A stretch of DNA of 64,000 nucleotides. Source: Pseudalkalibacillus hwajinpoensis. GTDB lineage: Bacteria > Bacillota > Bacilli > Bacillales > Guptibacillaceae. Shown here in pieces: positions 16,068 to 24,599 of this stretch (position 1 is its first letter; every line of letters begins with the position of its first letter). The translations under genes were made by a program, and so were the position numbers. The notes beneath the pieces are model-generated. The model was given only the letters and a program-made list of their open reading frames with translations. It was not told the DNA's origin and did not search any database. The stretch lies in NCBI RefSeq assembly GCF_039851965.1, contig NZ_CP156674.1:2852001-2916000 (forward strand), read 5' to 3'.

Positions 16068-18047
16068 ATGGTGGAAAGAAAGTTTGAATTGGTATCGGAT
16101 TATGAGCCAGAGGGAGATCAACCTGAGGCGATAAAAAAACTTGTTGAAGGTGTTCGAAGCAAGGAGCGCCACCAGACGCTGCTTGGAGCAACAGGGACGG
16201 GTAAAACCTTCACAATGTCAAACGTCATTCAGGAAGTTAATAAACCAACGCTCATTATCGCACATAACAAGACACTTGCTGGACAACTATACAGTGAATT
16301 TAAAGAGTACTTTCCGAATAACGCAGTTGAATACTTCGTTAGCTATTACGATTATTATCAGCCTGAAGCGTACATTCCACATTCAGATACGTTCATTGAG
16401 AAAGATGCAAGTATCAATGACGAGATTGATAAGCTTCGCCACTCCGCTACATCGAGTTTATTTGAACGTAACGATGTCATTATTGTAGCAAGTGTTTCAT
16501 GCATATACGGTCTCGGTAATCCTGAAGAGTACAAAAGTCTGGTTGTTTCTCTTCGAAAAGGGATGGAAAAAGATCGAGACCAATTGCTCCGTGACATGGT
16601 CGACGTTCAGTATGCCAGGAATGATATTAATTTCACGCGCGGTACATTTCGAGTACGGGGTGATGTTGTTGAAATTTTCCCAGCTTCTCGTGATGAACAC
16701 TGTATTCGGGTCGAGTTTTTCGGTGATGAAATTGATCGCATTACAGAAGTGAATTCGCTGACAGGTGAAATTCTAGGTGAGCGTGAACATGTCGCAATCT
16801 TCCCGGCTTCCCACTTCGTAACCCGTGAAGAGAAGCTAAAACTTGCGATTCAACGAATCGAGGCTGAACTAGAAGAACGTCTTAAAGTGTTAAACAATGA
16901 AGGCAAGTTGCTTGAAGCACAGCGCCTTGAGCAGCGAACAAGGTATGATGTTGAAATGATGGCTGAAATGGGATTCTGTTCAGGCATTGAAAACTACTCC
17001 AGGCATTTGACATTACGGGATGCGGGGGCAACTCCATATACATTGATGGATTATTTTCCAGAAGACTTTCTAATCATGGTCGATGAGTCACATGTTACAC
17101 TTCCGCAGGTAAGAGGGATGTACAATGGTGACCAGGCAAGGAAAGGTGTACTTGTAGACCATGGTTTTAGACTCCCTTCTGCAAAAGATAATCGACCGCT
17201 GCGTTTTGAAGAGTTTGAGGAAAAAGCGCATCAGTTTGTGTATGTTTCTGCAACACCAGGTCCTTATGAAGAAGAACATTCTACAAGAGTCGTTGAACAA
17301 ATTATCCGTCCAACAGGTCTTCTTGATCCGACGATTGAAATTCGTCCGATTGAAGGGCAGATTGACGACCTTCTTGATGAAATTAATAAAAGATCAGAGC
17401 GGAATGAACGGGTTCTTGTCACAACCCTGACTAAAAAGATGTCTGAGGACTTAACAGATTACTTACTCGAAATGGGGGTAAAGGTACGTTACCTGCACTC
17501 TGAAATTAAGACTCTTGAACGAATTGAAATCATTCGTGATTTACGGTTGGGTGTATTTGACGTTCTAGTAGGCATTAATTTACTTAGAGAAGGACTTGAT
17601 ATTCCTGAAGTGTCACTCGTGACCATATTGGATGCTGATAAGGAAGGCTTCCTGAGATCAGAACGGTCGTTAATACAAACAATCGGGCGCGCTGCTCGTA
17701 ACTCAGGTGGACATGTAATCCTGTACGCTGATAAAGTGACGAAATCGATGGATATAGCGATTAATGAAACTAATAGACGCCGCGAAATACAAATGGATTA
17801 CAATGAAAAATATGGCATTACTCCTAAGACCATCCAGAAAAAAGTTCGCGAAGGTATTCGCGCTACAGTCGCTGCTGAAGATGGCGAGGAGTACACTGTT
17901 CCTAAACAAGGTAAAATGACGAAACAGGAACGAGCAAAAGTGATTGAAAATGTCGAAAAAGAAATGAAGGAATCTGCACGAGAACTGAATTTCGAGCGTG
18001 CTGCTGAATTACGTGATTTATTATTAGAGCTTAAAGCGGAAGGATGA
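16068..18047 (+). CDS. uvrB: UvrB, excinuclease ABC subunit B
   Basis: 659 residues (B. subtilis 661). UvrB is the damage-verifying helicase of nucleotide excision repair that is loaded by UvrA and recruits UvrC. Walker A is GATGTGKT (about residue 37-45), the beta-hairpin region holds YYDYYQPEAYIP, motif II is MVDESHVT, motif VI QTIGRAARN, and the C-terminal UVR domain (about 620-655, ERAKVIENVEKEMKESA) binds UvrC. ATG 16068 is preferred over 16038 because AACGGAGG lies between them. uvrA follows after seven bases. Confidence 0.98.
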   Translation: MVERKFELVSDYEPEGDQPEAIKKLVEGVRSKERHQTLLGATGTGKTFTMSNVIQEVNKPTLIIAHNKTLAGQLYSEFKEYFPNNAVEYFVSYYDYYQPEAYIPHSDTFIEKDASINDEIDKLRHSATSSLFERNDVIIVASVSCIYGLGNPEEYKSLVVSLRKGMEKDRDQLLRDMVDVQYARNDINFTRGTFRVRGDVVEIFPASRDEHCIRVEFFGDEIDRITEVNSLTGEILGEREHVAIFPASHFVTREEKLKLAIQRIEAELEERLKVLNNEGKLLEAQRLEQRTRYDVEMMAEMGFCSGIENYSRHLTLRDAGATPYTLMDYFPEDFLIMVDESHVTLPQVRGMYNGDQARKGVLVDHGFRLPSAKDNRPLRFEEFEEKAHQFVYVSATPGPYEEEHSTRVVEQIIRPTGLLDPTIEIRPIEGQIDDLLDEINKRSERNERVLVTTLTKKMSEDLTDYLLEMGVKVRYLHSEIKTLERIEIIRDLRLGVFDVLVGINLLREGLDIPEVSLVTILDADKEGFLRSERSLIQTIGRAARNSGGHVILYADKVTKSMDIAINETNRRREIQMDYNEKYGITPKTIQKKVREGIRATVAAEDGEEYTVPKQGKMTKQERAKVIENVEKEMKESARELNFERAAELRDLLLELKAEG

Positions 18048-18054
18048 CGAATAG

Positions 18055-20922
18055 ATGGCAAACGAGGAGATCGTCGTCAAAGGGGCAAGAGCCCACAATT
18101 TAAAAAATATTGATGTGTCAATTCCAAGAGATAAGCTGGTCGTTGTGACCGGTTTATCCGGATCTGGTAAGTCTTCTCTTGCCTTTGATACTATCTATGC
18201 AGAAGGACAGAGACGCTACGTTGAGTCCCTGTCTGCTTATGCCAGACAATTCCTTGGTCAGATGGATAAACCCGATGTGGATGCGATAGAGGGCCTTTCG
18301 CCCGCCATTTCGATTGACCAGAAAACGACAAGTCGTAATCCGCGTTCTACCGTAGGTACAGTAACAGAAATCTACGATTACCTGCGTTTATTATTTGCAA
18401 GAATCGGTCGACCGGTCTGTCCAAGGCACGGTGTGGAAATTACTTCGCAGACGATTGAGCAGATGGTCGATCGAATTCTAACTTATGAAGAGAGAACGAA
18501 ATTACAGATTCTCGCCCCGGTCGTATCAGGACGAAAGGGCGAGCACGTCAAAGCATTAGAAGATATTAAAAAGCAAGGTTATGTGCGCGTTCGAGTTGAC
18601 GGTGAAATGTTGGAAGTTGCGGACGATATTTCTCTTGAGAAAAACAAAAAGCACTCCATCGAAGTGGTCATTGATCGTATCGTCGTAAAAGATGGGGTTC
18701 AATCACGACTGGCAGATTCTCTGGAAACCGCTCTAAATCTTGGTAGTGGTCAGGTGATCGTAGATGTGATGGGTCAGGAAGAATTGCTGTTCAACCAGCA
18801 CCATGCCTGTCCTTACTGTGGATTCTCAATTGGTGATCTGGAGCCAAGGTTGTTTTCTTTCAACAGCCCGTTCGGTGCCTGTCCTTCTTGTGATGGACTT
18901 GGTTTAAAGCTTGAGGTAGACCTTGATCTTGTCATACCAGATTGGGATAAATCACTTCGCGAGCATGCGCTTGCTCCGTGGGAGCCGGTGAGCTCAAACT
19001 ATTATCCACAGCTTCTTGAAAGTGTATGCAATCATTTTGGCATCGACATGGACACGCCTGTTAATAAGATTCCTCGAGCGCAACTTGATAAGGTTCTTTA
19101 CGGAAGCGATGGAGAGAAAGTTTATTTCAGATATGAAAATGACTTCGGTCAGGTTCGTGAAAATAACATTATTTTTGAAGGTGTTATTCCAAATGTGGAA
19201 CGTCGTTATCGTGAAACAAGTTCTGATTATATTCGCGAGCAAATGGAAGCCTATATGGCGCAAAAACCATGTCCGACATGTAAAGGCTACCGTTTAAAGA
19301 AAGAAGCGCGTTCCGTTTTAATAAACGGCAAGCATATCGGGGAAGCGACTGAATACGCCATTAAAGATGCGGCAGGTTTTTTCGATCAGCTTGAGCTCAC
19401 AGCAAAAGAAGCAACTATTGGGAAAATGATCCTGCGTGAGATACAGGATCGTTTAGGTTTCCTCGTCAATGTAGGGCTTGATTACTTAACGTTAAACCGT
19501 TCAGCCGGAACATTATCAGGTGGAGAAGCGCAGCGTATTCGGCTTGCTACTCAGGTTGGTTCAAGATTAATGGGTGTTTTATATATTCTAGATGAACCCT
19601 CAATTGGGCTTCATCAGCGTGATAACGATCGCTTAATTTCAACGCTTGAGAATATGAGAGATCTTGGAAACACACTTATAGTTGTTGAGCATGATGAAGA
19701 TACGATGCTCGCGGCAGATCACATTATTGATATTGGCCCGGGCGCTGGTGCTCATGGTGGTTACATTACGTCAGAAGGGACCCCTGCTGAAATTATGGAT
19801 GATCCCGAATCACTGACTGGTGAATATCTTTCAGGGAAGAAGTTTATTCCCGTACCACCTGAACGTAGAAAACCTGATGGCCGCTTCATTGAAATAGTTG
19901 GAGCAAAGGAAAATAACCTTAAAAATACGAAAGCTAAGATACCAATTGGATTGCTTACCTGTGTAACAGGGGTTTCAGGCTCAGGGAAAAGTACGCTTAT
20001 TAATGAAATTCTGTATAAAGCTCTGGCTCAGAAGCTTCATAAGGCAAAAGACAAGCCAGGTGAGCACAAGAAAATCAACGGTCTTGAACACGTTGATAAA
20101 GTCATTGATATTGACCAGTCGCCAATTGGCCGTACGCCGCGTTCCAATCCTGCAACGTATACAGGAGTATTTGATGCTATTCGCGATGTATTTGCACAGA
20201 CTAATGAAGCAAAAGTGCGAGGATATAAAAAGGGTCGCTTTAGCTTTAATGTGAAAGGTGGGCGTTGTGAAGCCTGCCGTGGTGATGGAATTATTAAAAT
20301 TGAAATGCACTTCCTTCCTGATGTCTATGTCCCATGTGAAGTGTGTCATGGGAAACGATACAACCGGGAGACGCTTGAGATTGAATATAAAGGCAAGAAC
20401 ATAGCTGATATTTTAGCGATGACGGTTGAGGATGGTCTTGAATTCTTTAAGAACATTCCGAAGATAAACCGTAAACTTCAAACCCTTTATGATGTAGGCT
20501 TAAGCTATATAAAGCTTGGACAGCCTGCGACAACGGTTTCTGGTGGTGAAGCCCAGCGTGTAAAGCTGGCATCACAGCTTTACAAACGATCAACTGGTAA
20601 AACGCTCTATATTCTTGATGAACCGACAACTGGTCTTCATGTAGACGATATCTCGCGTCTTCTTGAAGTGCTGCAGCGTCTCGTGGAAAACGGTGATTCA
20701 GTATTGATTATCGAACATAATCTTGATGTGATTAAAACAGCTGACCACCTCGTTGACCTTGGACCAGAAGGCGGAGACGGTGGTGGAGAAGTTATCGTAA
20801 CCGGTACACCTGAAAAGATTGCAAAGGAAGAGCGCTCTTACACAGGACGCTATCTAGCACCGATCCTTGAGCGGGATAAAAATCGCATGAAGAAAAGGAT
20901 GGAACAAACGCAATCTGTTTAA
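18055..20922 (+). CDS. uvrA: UvrA, excinuclease ABC subunit A
   Basis: 955 residues, the ABC-type ATPase dimer that finds bulky DNA lesions and loads UvrB. Two ABC modules are visible: Walker A GLSGSGKSS (about 31-39) with signature LSGGEAQR (about 487), and Walker A GVSGSGKST (about 640) with signature VSGGEAQR (about 828). Zinc ligands occur as C-x-x-C pairs (CPYCGFSIGDLEPRLFSFNSPFGACPSC region, CPTC, and CEACRGDG...CEVCHG). It is translated directly after uvrB and followed by a terminator. Nothing unusual. Confidence 0.98.
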   Translation: MANEEIVVKGARAHNLKNIDVSIPRDKLVVVTGLSGSGKSSLAFDTIYAEGQRRYVESLSAYARQFLGQMDKPDVDAIEGLSPAISIDQKTTSRNPRSTVGTVTEIYDYLRLLFARIGRPVCPRHGVEITSQTIEQMVDRILTYEERTKLQILAPVVSGRKGEHVKALEDIKKQGYVRVRVDGEMLEVADDISLEKNKKHSIEVVIDRIVVKDGVQSRLADSLETALNLGSGQVIVDVMGQEELLFNQHHACPYCGFSIGDLEPRLFSFNSPFGACPSCDGLGLKLEVDLDLVIPDWDKSLREHALAPWEPVSSNYYPQLLESVCNHFGIDMDTPVNKIPRAQLDKVLYGSDGEKVYFRYENDFGQVRENNIIFEGVIPNVERRYRETSSDYIREQMEAYMAQKPCPTCKGYRLKKEARSVLINGKHIGEATEYAIKDAAGFFDQLELTAKEATIGKMILREIQDRLGFLVNVGLDYLTLNRSAGTLSGGEAQRIRLATQVGSRLMGVLYILDEPSIGLHQRDNDRLISTLENMRDLGNTLIVVEHDEDTMLAADHIIDIGPGAGAHGGYITSEGTPAEIMDDPESLTGEYLSGKKFIPVPPERRKPDGRFIEIVGAKENNLKNTKAKIPIGLLTCVTGVSGSGKSTLINEILYKALAQKLHKAKDKPGEHKKINGLEHVDKVIDIDQSPIGRTPRSNPATYTGVFDAIRDVFAQTNEAKVRGYKKGRFSFNVKGGRCEACRGDGIIKIEMHFLPDVYVPCEVCHGKRYNRETLEIEYKGKNIADILAMTVEDGLEFFKNIPKINRKLQTLYDVGLSYIKLGQPATTVSGGEAQRVKLASQLYKRSTGKTLYILDEPTTGLHVDDISRLLEVLQRLVENGDSVLIIEHNLDVIKTADHLVDLGPEGGDGGGEVIVTGTPEKIAKEERSYTGRYLAPILERDKNRMKKRMEQTQSV

Positions 20923-20926
20923 TGTG

Positions 20927-20957
20927 AAAAAGGTAGCTTCTAGCTGCCTTTTTTTCA
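20927..20957 (+). terminator. terminator after uvrA
   Basis: AAAAAGGTAGC and GCTGCCTTTTT stem with one G-T pair, loop TTCTA, more T after. Confidence 0.85.
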
Positions 20958-21094
20958 TATCAGTGAAAACTGATGTGATGTTCAGAAAAATAGAATATTC
21001 TACGCTTTTTAATGATTCTTTTTTTGCTTTTTGAAACTTTATTTTTGACGAATCGTATAGAGTAGGGAGAGAATGTTGAAAGGGGAAACAAAAC

Positions 21095-21388
21095 ATGTCT
21101 GTTGAAAAAGTAATGTCCTCTCTTTGTTATTTCAGTGTGTTTTTTGCACCGTTTCTCTTTCCAATCATTGTTTTTCTTGTAATGAGAGACGAAGAGGTTT
21201 CTTACCACGCAAAGCGAGCAATTCTATCTCATTTGTTTCCGTTTGTTAGTTTAATTCTTGCCTTCATTACACTGTTTGTATTAGATGTGGGAACAGTTAT
21301 TATTCTAGGCATCTTTGTGTTTGGCTTATTAAATGTCATTGTGTTCATCTGGAACATTGTAAAAGGGATTCAGGTTCTCCGCTGGTAA
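21095..21388 (+). CDS. DUF4870-type small membrane protein (YvlA-like)
   Basis: 97 residues with three or four hydrophobic segments and the DUF4870 hallmark YHAKRAILSHLFPF around residue 35 (a short basic turn between membrane spans). GAAAGGGGAA precedes the start. B. subtilis yvlA-yvlB-yvlC-yvlD is the matching cluster; those genes respond to envelope stress (sigma-W regulon). Here the order is A, B, D. Function at the biochemical level is unknown. Confidence 0.75.
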   Translation: MSVEKVMSSLCYFSVFFAPFLFPIIVFLVMRDEEVSYHAKRAILSHLFPFVSLILAFITLFVLDVGTVIILGIFVFGLLNVIVFIWNIVKGIQVLRW

Positions 21389-21439
21389 TTGTTCACGTGA
21401 AAGTTCACAAGAATCGATCAAAAAAAGGAGATGTTTTAC

Positions 21440-22492
21440 ATGAACGAAGAACGCAGAATGATTTTAAAAATGATTGAGGATGGCAAAATTTCAGCTGATG
21501 AAGGTACAAAGCTATTAAAAGCGCTTGGAAGCAATGAAGAAGCTGGTGAGCATAAAAGGGAAAAGACGTCTGACCACGCAGATCGAACAACAGCCTCAGG
21601 CTATAAAGTAGGACAATTCGTTGAATCGCTTATCCAAAAAGTAAAAGATATGGACCTCGATTTTAATTTTGGTTCTTCTGAGGAAGTGTCCCATGTCTTT
21701 GAGCAATCAGACGTTGATCCAAAGACGCTGGATGTTCACATCAGAAACGGTGAAATCACATTGCAAACATGGGATCGGAATGATGTAAAAATAGATTGTC
21801 GTGCAAATATCTATCGTGTATCCAATCAGCAAGATGCCAGAGATAAACTTCTCCGTGATACGTACTTCTCTGTAGAGAATGGCAGGATGACGTTTAAATC
21901 AGAACGCGCAGATGTGAAAGTTAGTCTTGTGATTTATGTTCCTTCTTCCGACTATGAGGGAATCTGGGTGACAACGTTCAATGGAGATGTGACAGGTGAA
22001 AATATGACGTCTGCGAAAGCAAAGCTGAAAACAGCCAACGGTAAAATAGGTGTTCGTAAATCATCCGTTAAAGTTCTCGAGGCTGAAACGGGAAATGGAG
22101 CGATTGTTGTCGAAGGATCATCTGGAGAAATTTGTGAACTTGAGACAGCCAATGGTCCGATTACAATTGACGGCACCTTTGTGGAAACAGAAGCTCAATC
22201 TATGAATGGAACGATTCGTCATACTCTTCAAAATCCGGTCAATGGCAGTGCTGATTTTAAAACAGTAAACGGTACAATCCACGTTGTTGTTCCAAAAGGG
22301 ATGAATATAAAAGGAGATTTGAAATCGACTATTGGTGCGATTACGACAGATCTCGATCATATGAGTATTTTACGTGAGAAAAAGGAAATCTCTCAGCGAT
22401 TGAAAAAGTTTAGAACAGAAGAAGAATCAGAGCATAGCTATCGCATTGAAGCTAACTCAACTGCTGGATCCATTTCTGTTTCTTACTTGTAA
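21440..22492 (+). CDS. yvlB: YvlB-like DUF4097 envelope-stress protein
   Basis: 350 residues from ATG 21440, nine bases after AAAGGAG; ATG 21431 touches the ribosome site. Residues 1-30 (EERRMILKMIEDGKISADEGTKLLKAL) form the short helical SHOCT-like domain typical of YvlB and LiaX. The rest is a DUF4097 right-handed beta-solenoid with repeating T-x-N-G-x-I units (TFNGDVTGE, TANGKIGV, TGNGAIVV, TANGPITI, SMNGTIRH, TVNGTIHV). Related proteins (LiaX) act in cell-envelope stress sensing. No signal peptide is visible, so it is probably cytoplasmic or membrane-associated through partners. Confidence 0.85.
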   Translation: MNEERRMILKMIEDGKISADEGTKLLKALGSNEEAGEHKREKTSDHADRTTASGYKVGQFVESLIQKVKDMDLDFNFGSSEEVSHVFEQSDVDPKTLDVHIRNGEITLQTWDRNDVKIDCRANIYRVSNQQDARDKLLRDTYFSVENGRMTFKSERADVKVSLVIYVPSSDYEGIWVTTFNGDVTGENMTSAKAKLKTANGKIGVRKSSVKVLEAETGNGAIVVEGSSGEICELETANGPITIDGTFVETEAQSMNGTIRHTLQNPVNGSADFKTVNGTIHVVVPKGMNIKGDLKSTIGAITTDLDHMSILREKKEISQRLKKFRTEEESEHSYRIEANSTAGSISVSYL

Positions 22493-22540
22493 CTTCTGGT
22501 TTGCTTAATTAGCTATTGTATTGATAAAGGAGGGAAGCGG

Positions 22541-22903
22541 ATGCGGCAATGGATTTTGAGTTTGTTGGTAAACAGTGTGGTTTTAATGGTTGTTGCAGGG
22601 TACTTTGAAGGGTTCTTTCTAAAAGGTGTAGGGGCCGCCATCCTTGCAAGTGTAATTCTTGCACTGGTGAATGTCTTTATCAAACCAATTCTAATTCTGC
22701 TTACGCTTCCCGTTACGATCATAACACTTGGTCTTTTTCTAATCGTGATTAATGCCTTTACCCTGATGATTACGGCCTATTTAATGGGAGATGCATTTAC
22801 CATTGATGGTTTTTGGATGGCGCTGATTGCGTCACTCATCATAGGTCTCTTGAACCTATTGACCGAGAAGATTGTCATCGATCCGATACGAAATAAAGAC
22901 TAG
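22541..22903 (+). CDS. yvlD: YvlD-like membrane protein (phage holin 4 superfamily)
   Basis: 120 residues, four predicted membrane spans, with the family signature VNVFIKPILILLTLPVTIITLGLF in the middle. Behind AAAGGAGGGAAGCGG. Despite the holin label, chromosomal YvlD is not a phage gene; it is co-expressed with yvlB under envelope stress in B. subtilis. A yvlC (PspC-domain) gene is missing between it and yvlB here. Confidence 0.85.
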   Translation: MRQWILSLLVNSVVLMVVAGYFEGFFLKGVGAAILASVILALVNVFIKPILILLTLPVTIITLGLFLIVINAFTLMITAYLMGDAFTIDGFWMALIASLIIGLLNLLTEKIVIDPIRNKD

Positions 22904-22906
22904 ATA

Positions 22907-22930
22907 GCACGCCATCCCGGCGTGCTTTTT
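22907..22930 (+). terminator. terminator after yvlD
   Basis: GCACGCC and GGCGTGC stem, ATCC loop, TTTTT tail. Confidence 0.9.
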
Positions 22931-22981
22931 CTATCTATCAGCTTTTTTGGTAAGATGAAGGGAGTAAAGGGGAGAAGCCTC

Positions 22982-23548
22982 ATGTCATTTCATAATCAAA
23001 GTATATTGCCCGCTGTTCGAAAGATGCGCGATTTTGAAACGTTATTGAATAGCAACTACACGTATATTGTGCTTTTAGATACCCATCTCGGTCAATTGAA
23101 GTCCGTAGTGAAGGAAGGAACGCGAGCAGGAAAGAAAATATTGTTACATGCTGATCTTGTTCAGGGTTTAAGAAATGATGAGCACGGTGCTGAGTTTCTT
23201 TGTCAGGAAGTGAAGCCTGCTGGATTAATATCGACAAGGTCAAATGTGCTCTCTGTTGCGAAAAGAAGAGGGATACTTTCGGTTCAGCGGTTATTTATGC
23301 TTGATTCCATGGCCCTTGATACAAGCTACAGTATGGTAAGAAACACGCAGCCAGATTGTGTGGAGGTGCTGCCAGGGATTATCCCTCAAGTGTTTGAAGA
23401 ACTTCACGAAGAAATAAAGGTTCCCATTTTTGCAGGTGGATTTATTCGCTCAGTAGAGGACGTGGAAGCCGCGTTGAGTGGAGGGGCAGCTGCTGTCACA
23501 ACTTCTAAAAAAGATCTGTGGAAACATTACGAGCCTAAAAATACTTGA
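22982..23548 (+). CDS. glpP: GlpP, glycerol-uptake operon antiterminator
   Basis: 188 residues from ATG 22982 behind AAAGGGGAGAAG; a longer ORF from 22922 covers the preceding terminator. GlpP binds the leader mRNAs of glpFK and glpD in the presence of glycerol-3-phosphate and lets transcription pass their terminators. The sequence has the (beta-alpha)8-like pattern of the family: DFETLLNSNYTYIVLLDTHLGQL, HADLVQGLRNDEHGAEFL, GLISTRSNV, RLFMLDS, VEVLPG and the phosphate-binding FAGGFIRSVEDVEAAL with GGAAAVTTS. Both target leaders lie downstream in this window (23584-23661 and 26145-26232). The glpFK -35 box overlaps its stop codon. Confidence 0.95.
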   Translation: MSFHNQSILPAVRKMRDFETLLNSNYTYIVLLDTHLGQLKSVVKEGTRAGKKILLHADLVQGLRNDEHGAEFLCQEVKPAGLISTRSNVLSVAKRRGILSVQRLFMLDSMALDTSYSMVRNTQPDCVEVLPGIIPQVFEELHEEIKVPIFAGGFIRSVEDVEAALSGGAAAVTTSKKDLWKHYEPKNT

Positions 23549-23574
23549 CACCGCTTACATTTATCTGTTTAAAT
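23545..23574 (+). promoter_or_regulatory. promoter of glpFK
   Basis: TTGACA at 23545-23550 overlaps the glpP stop codon; TTAAAT at 23569-23574 is the best -10, spacer 18. The -10 is imperfect. Confidence 0.5.
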
Positions 23575-23583
23575 AATAGACAG

Positions 23584-23661
23584 GTTAATAGCTCGTGCCT
23601 GAGATGAGGAGACCACACTAGAACCCTATCAACTGATAGGGAAAATTAGTGTGGTCTTTTT
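23584..23661 (+). promoter_or_regulatory. GlpP-dependent antiterminator leader of glpFK
   Basis: A terminator hairpin AGACCACACTA (23610-23620) with TAGTGTGGTCT (23647-23657) followed by TTTT, preceded by GTTAATAG (23584-23591) and GAGATGAGGAGACCACA. The same arrangement recurs ahead of glpD (26145-26232). GlpP is known to act on such leaders; the shared upstream motif is presumably its binding or anti-hairpin segment. Confidence 0.85.
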
Positions 23662-23740
23662 ATTTTCCCTTTTAAGATTACGAAAAGAGGGAATGGTTCC
23701 AGGAAGGGTTTATTAAAAAACTCATAAGGAAGGTGAGACA

Positions 23741-24568
23741 ATGTCTCCTTTTATTGGCGAAATACTTGGGACAATGATCTTGATCATTTTTGGCGGTGGT
23801 GTTGTCGCCAACGTCAACCTACAGGATTCAAAGGCACAGGGGGGCGGCTGGATCGTGGTTGCACTCGGTTGGGGACTTGGTGTATCGATGGGGGTTTATG
23901 CAGCCGGTCAAGTTAGTGGAGCCCATCTTAATCCAGCAGTAACGCTTGGATTAGCAGCAGTTGGTGATTTTCCCTGGAGTGATGTACCAAGGTACATAAC
24001 AGCTCAGATGATTGGTGCATTTCTCGGTGGATGTATTGTGTTCTTTCATTTTCTTCCTCACTTTCGTAAGGAAGAAGATAAAGCGCTTAAACTGGCAGTG
24101 TTTTCAACTGATCCTGCGATCCCACACACCTTCAGTAATTTTTTAAGTGAATTTATTGGGACAGCGATGCTATTGATTGGTTTACTTGCCATCGGTTCGA
24201 ATGAATTCACGGAAGGACTTAATCCTTTCATTGTCGGATTTTTAATTGTAGCAATCGGTCTTTCTTTAGGAGGTACAACAGGATATGCGATTAATCCTGC
24301 CAGGGATCTTGGACCTAGACTTGCTCACTATTTCTTACCAATACCTGGAAAGGGTGATTCGAACTGGCGGTATGCCTGGATTCCAGTAGTAGCCCCCGCA
24401 GCAGGTGGGATGTATGGTGCTATTTTATTCAAAGCTGTAACTGAGGCAAACTACAACATGGTTTTCTGGATTTCTTCACTTATTGTGGCTGTTCTATTCA
24501 TAGGACTCTATCAAATGGGAGAAAAATTACCAGACAGCATTCAGTCTGGTCCAGAAGTTCAAAATTAA
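23741..24568 (+). CDS. glpF: GlpF, glycerol uptake facilitator
   Basis: 275 residues, an aquaglyceroporin that lets glycerol diffuse through the membrane. Both channel NPA boxes are present, HLNPAVTLG (about 67-75) and INPARDLGPR (about 184-193); the Asp-Arg after the second NPA is the glycerol-channel form. Six membrane spans are apparent. AAGGTGAG ribosome site. glpK starts 31 bases after its stop, so the two form one operon behind the antiterminator leader. Confidence 0.96.
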   Translation: MSPFIGEILGTMILIIFGGGVVANVNLQDSKAQGGGWIVVALGWGLGVSMGVYAAGQVSGAHLNPAVTLGLAAVGDFPWSDVPRYITAQMIGAFLGGCIVFFHFLPHFRKEEDKALKLAVFSTDPAIPHTFSNFLSEFIGTAMLLIGLLAIGSNEFTEGLNPFIVGFLIVAIGLSLGGTTGYAINPARDLGPRLAHYFLPIPGKGDSNWRYAWIPVVAPAAGGMYGAILFKAVTEANYNMVFWISSLIVAVLFIGLYQMGEKLPDSIQSGPEVQN

Positions 24569-24578
24569 AGCGTTTACT
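24565..24578 (+). promoter_or_regulatory. cre-like site between glpF and glpK
   Basis: TTAAAGCGTTTACT resembles the catabolite-responsive element (TGWAARCGYTWNCW) with one clear mismatch at the second base. Its placement inside the operon at the glpF stop would suit a CcpA roadblock. The match is by eye only. Confidence 0.35.
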
Positions 24579-24599
24579 AATTTATAGGGAGGAATTACT

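Noticed and set aside
22541..22903. Phage holin gene as evidence of prophage
   Set aside because: YvlD only shares the holin superfamily fold; neighbours are the yvl stress cluster and no phage genes are near.
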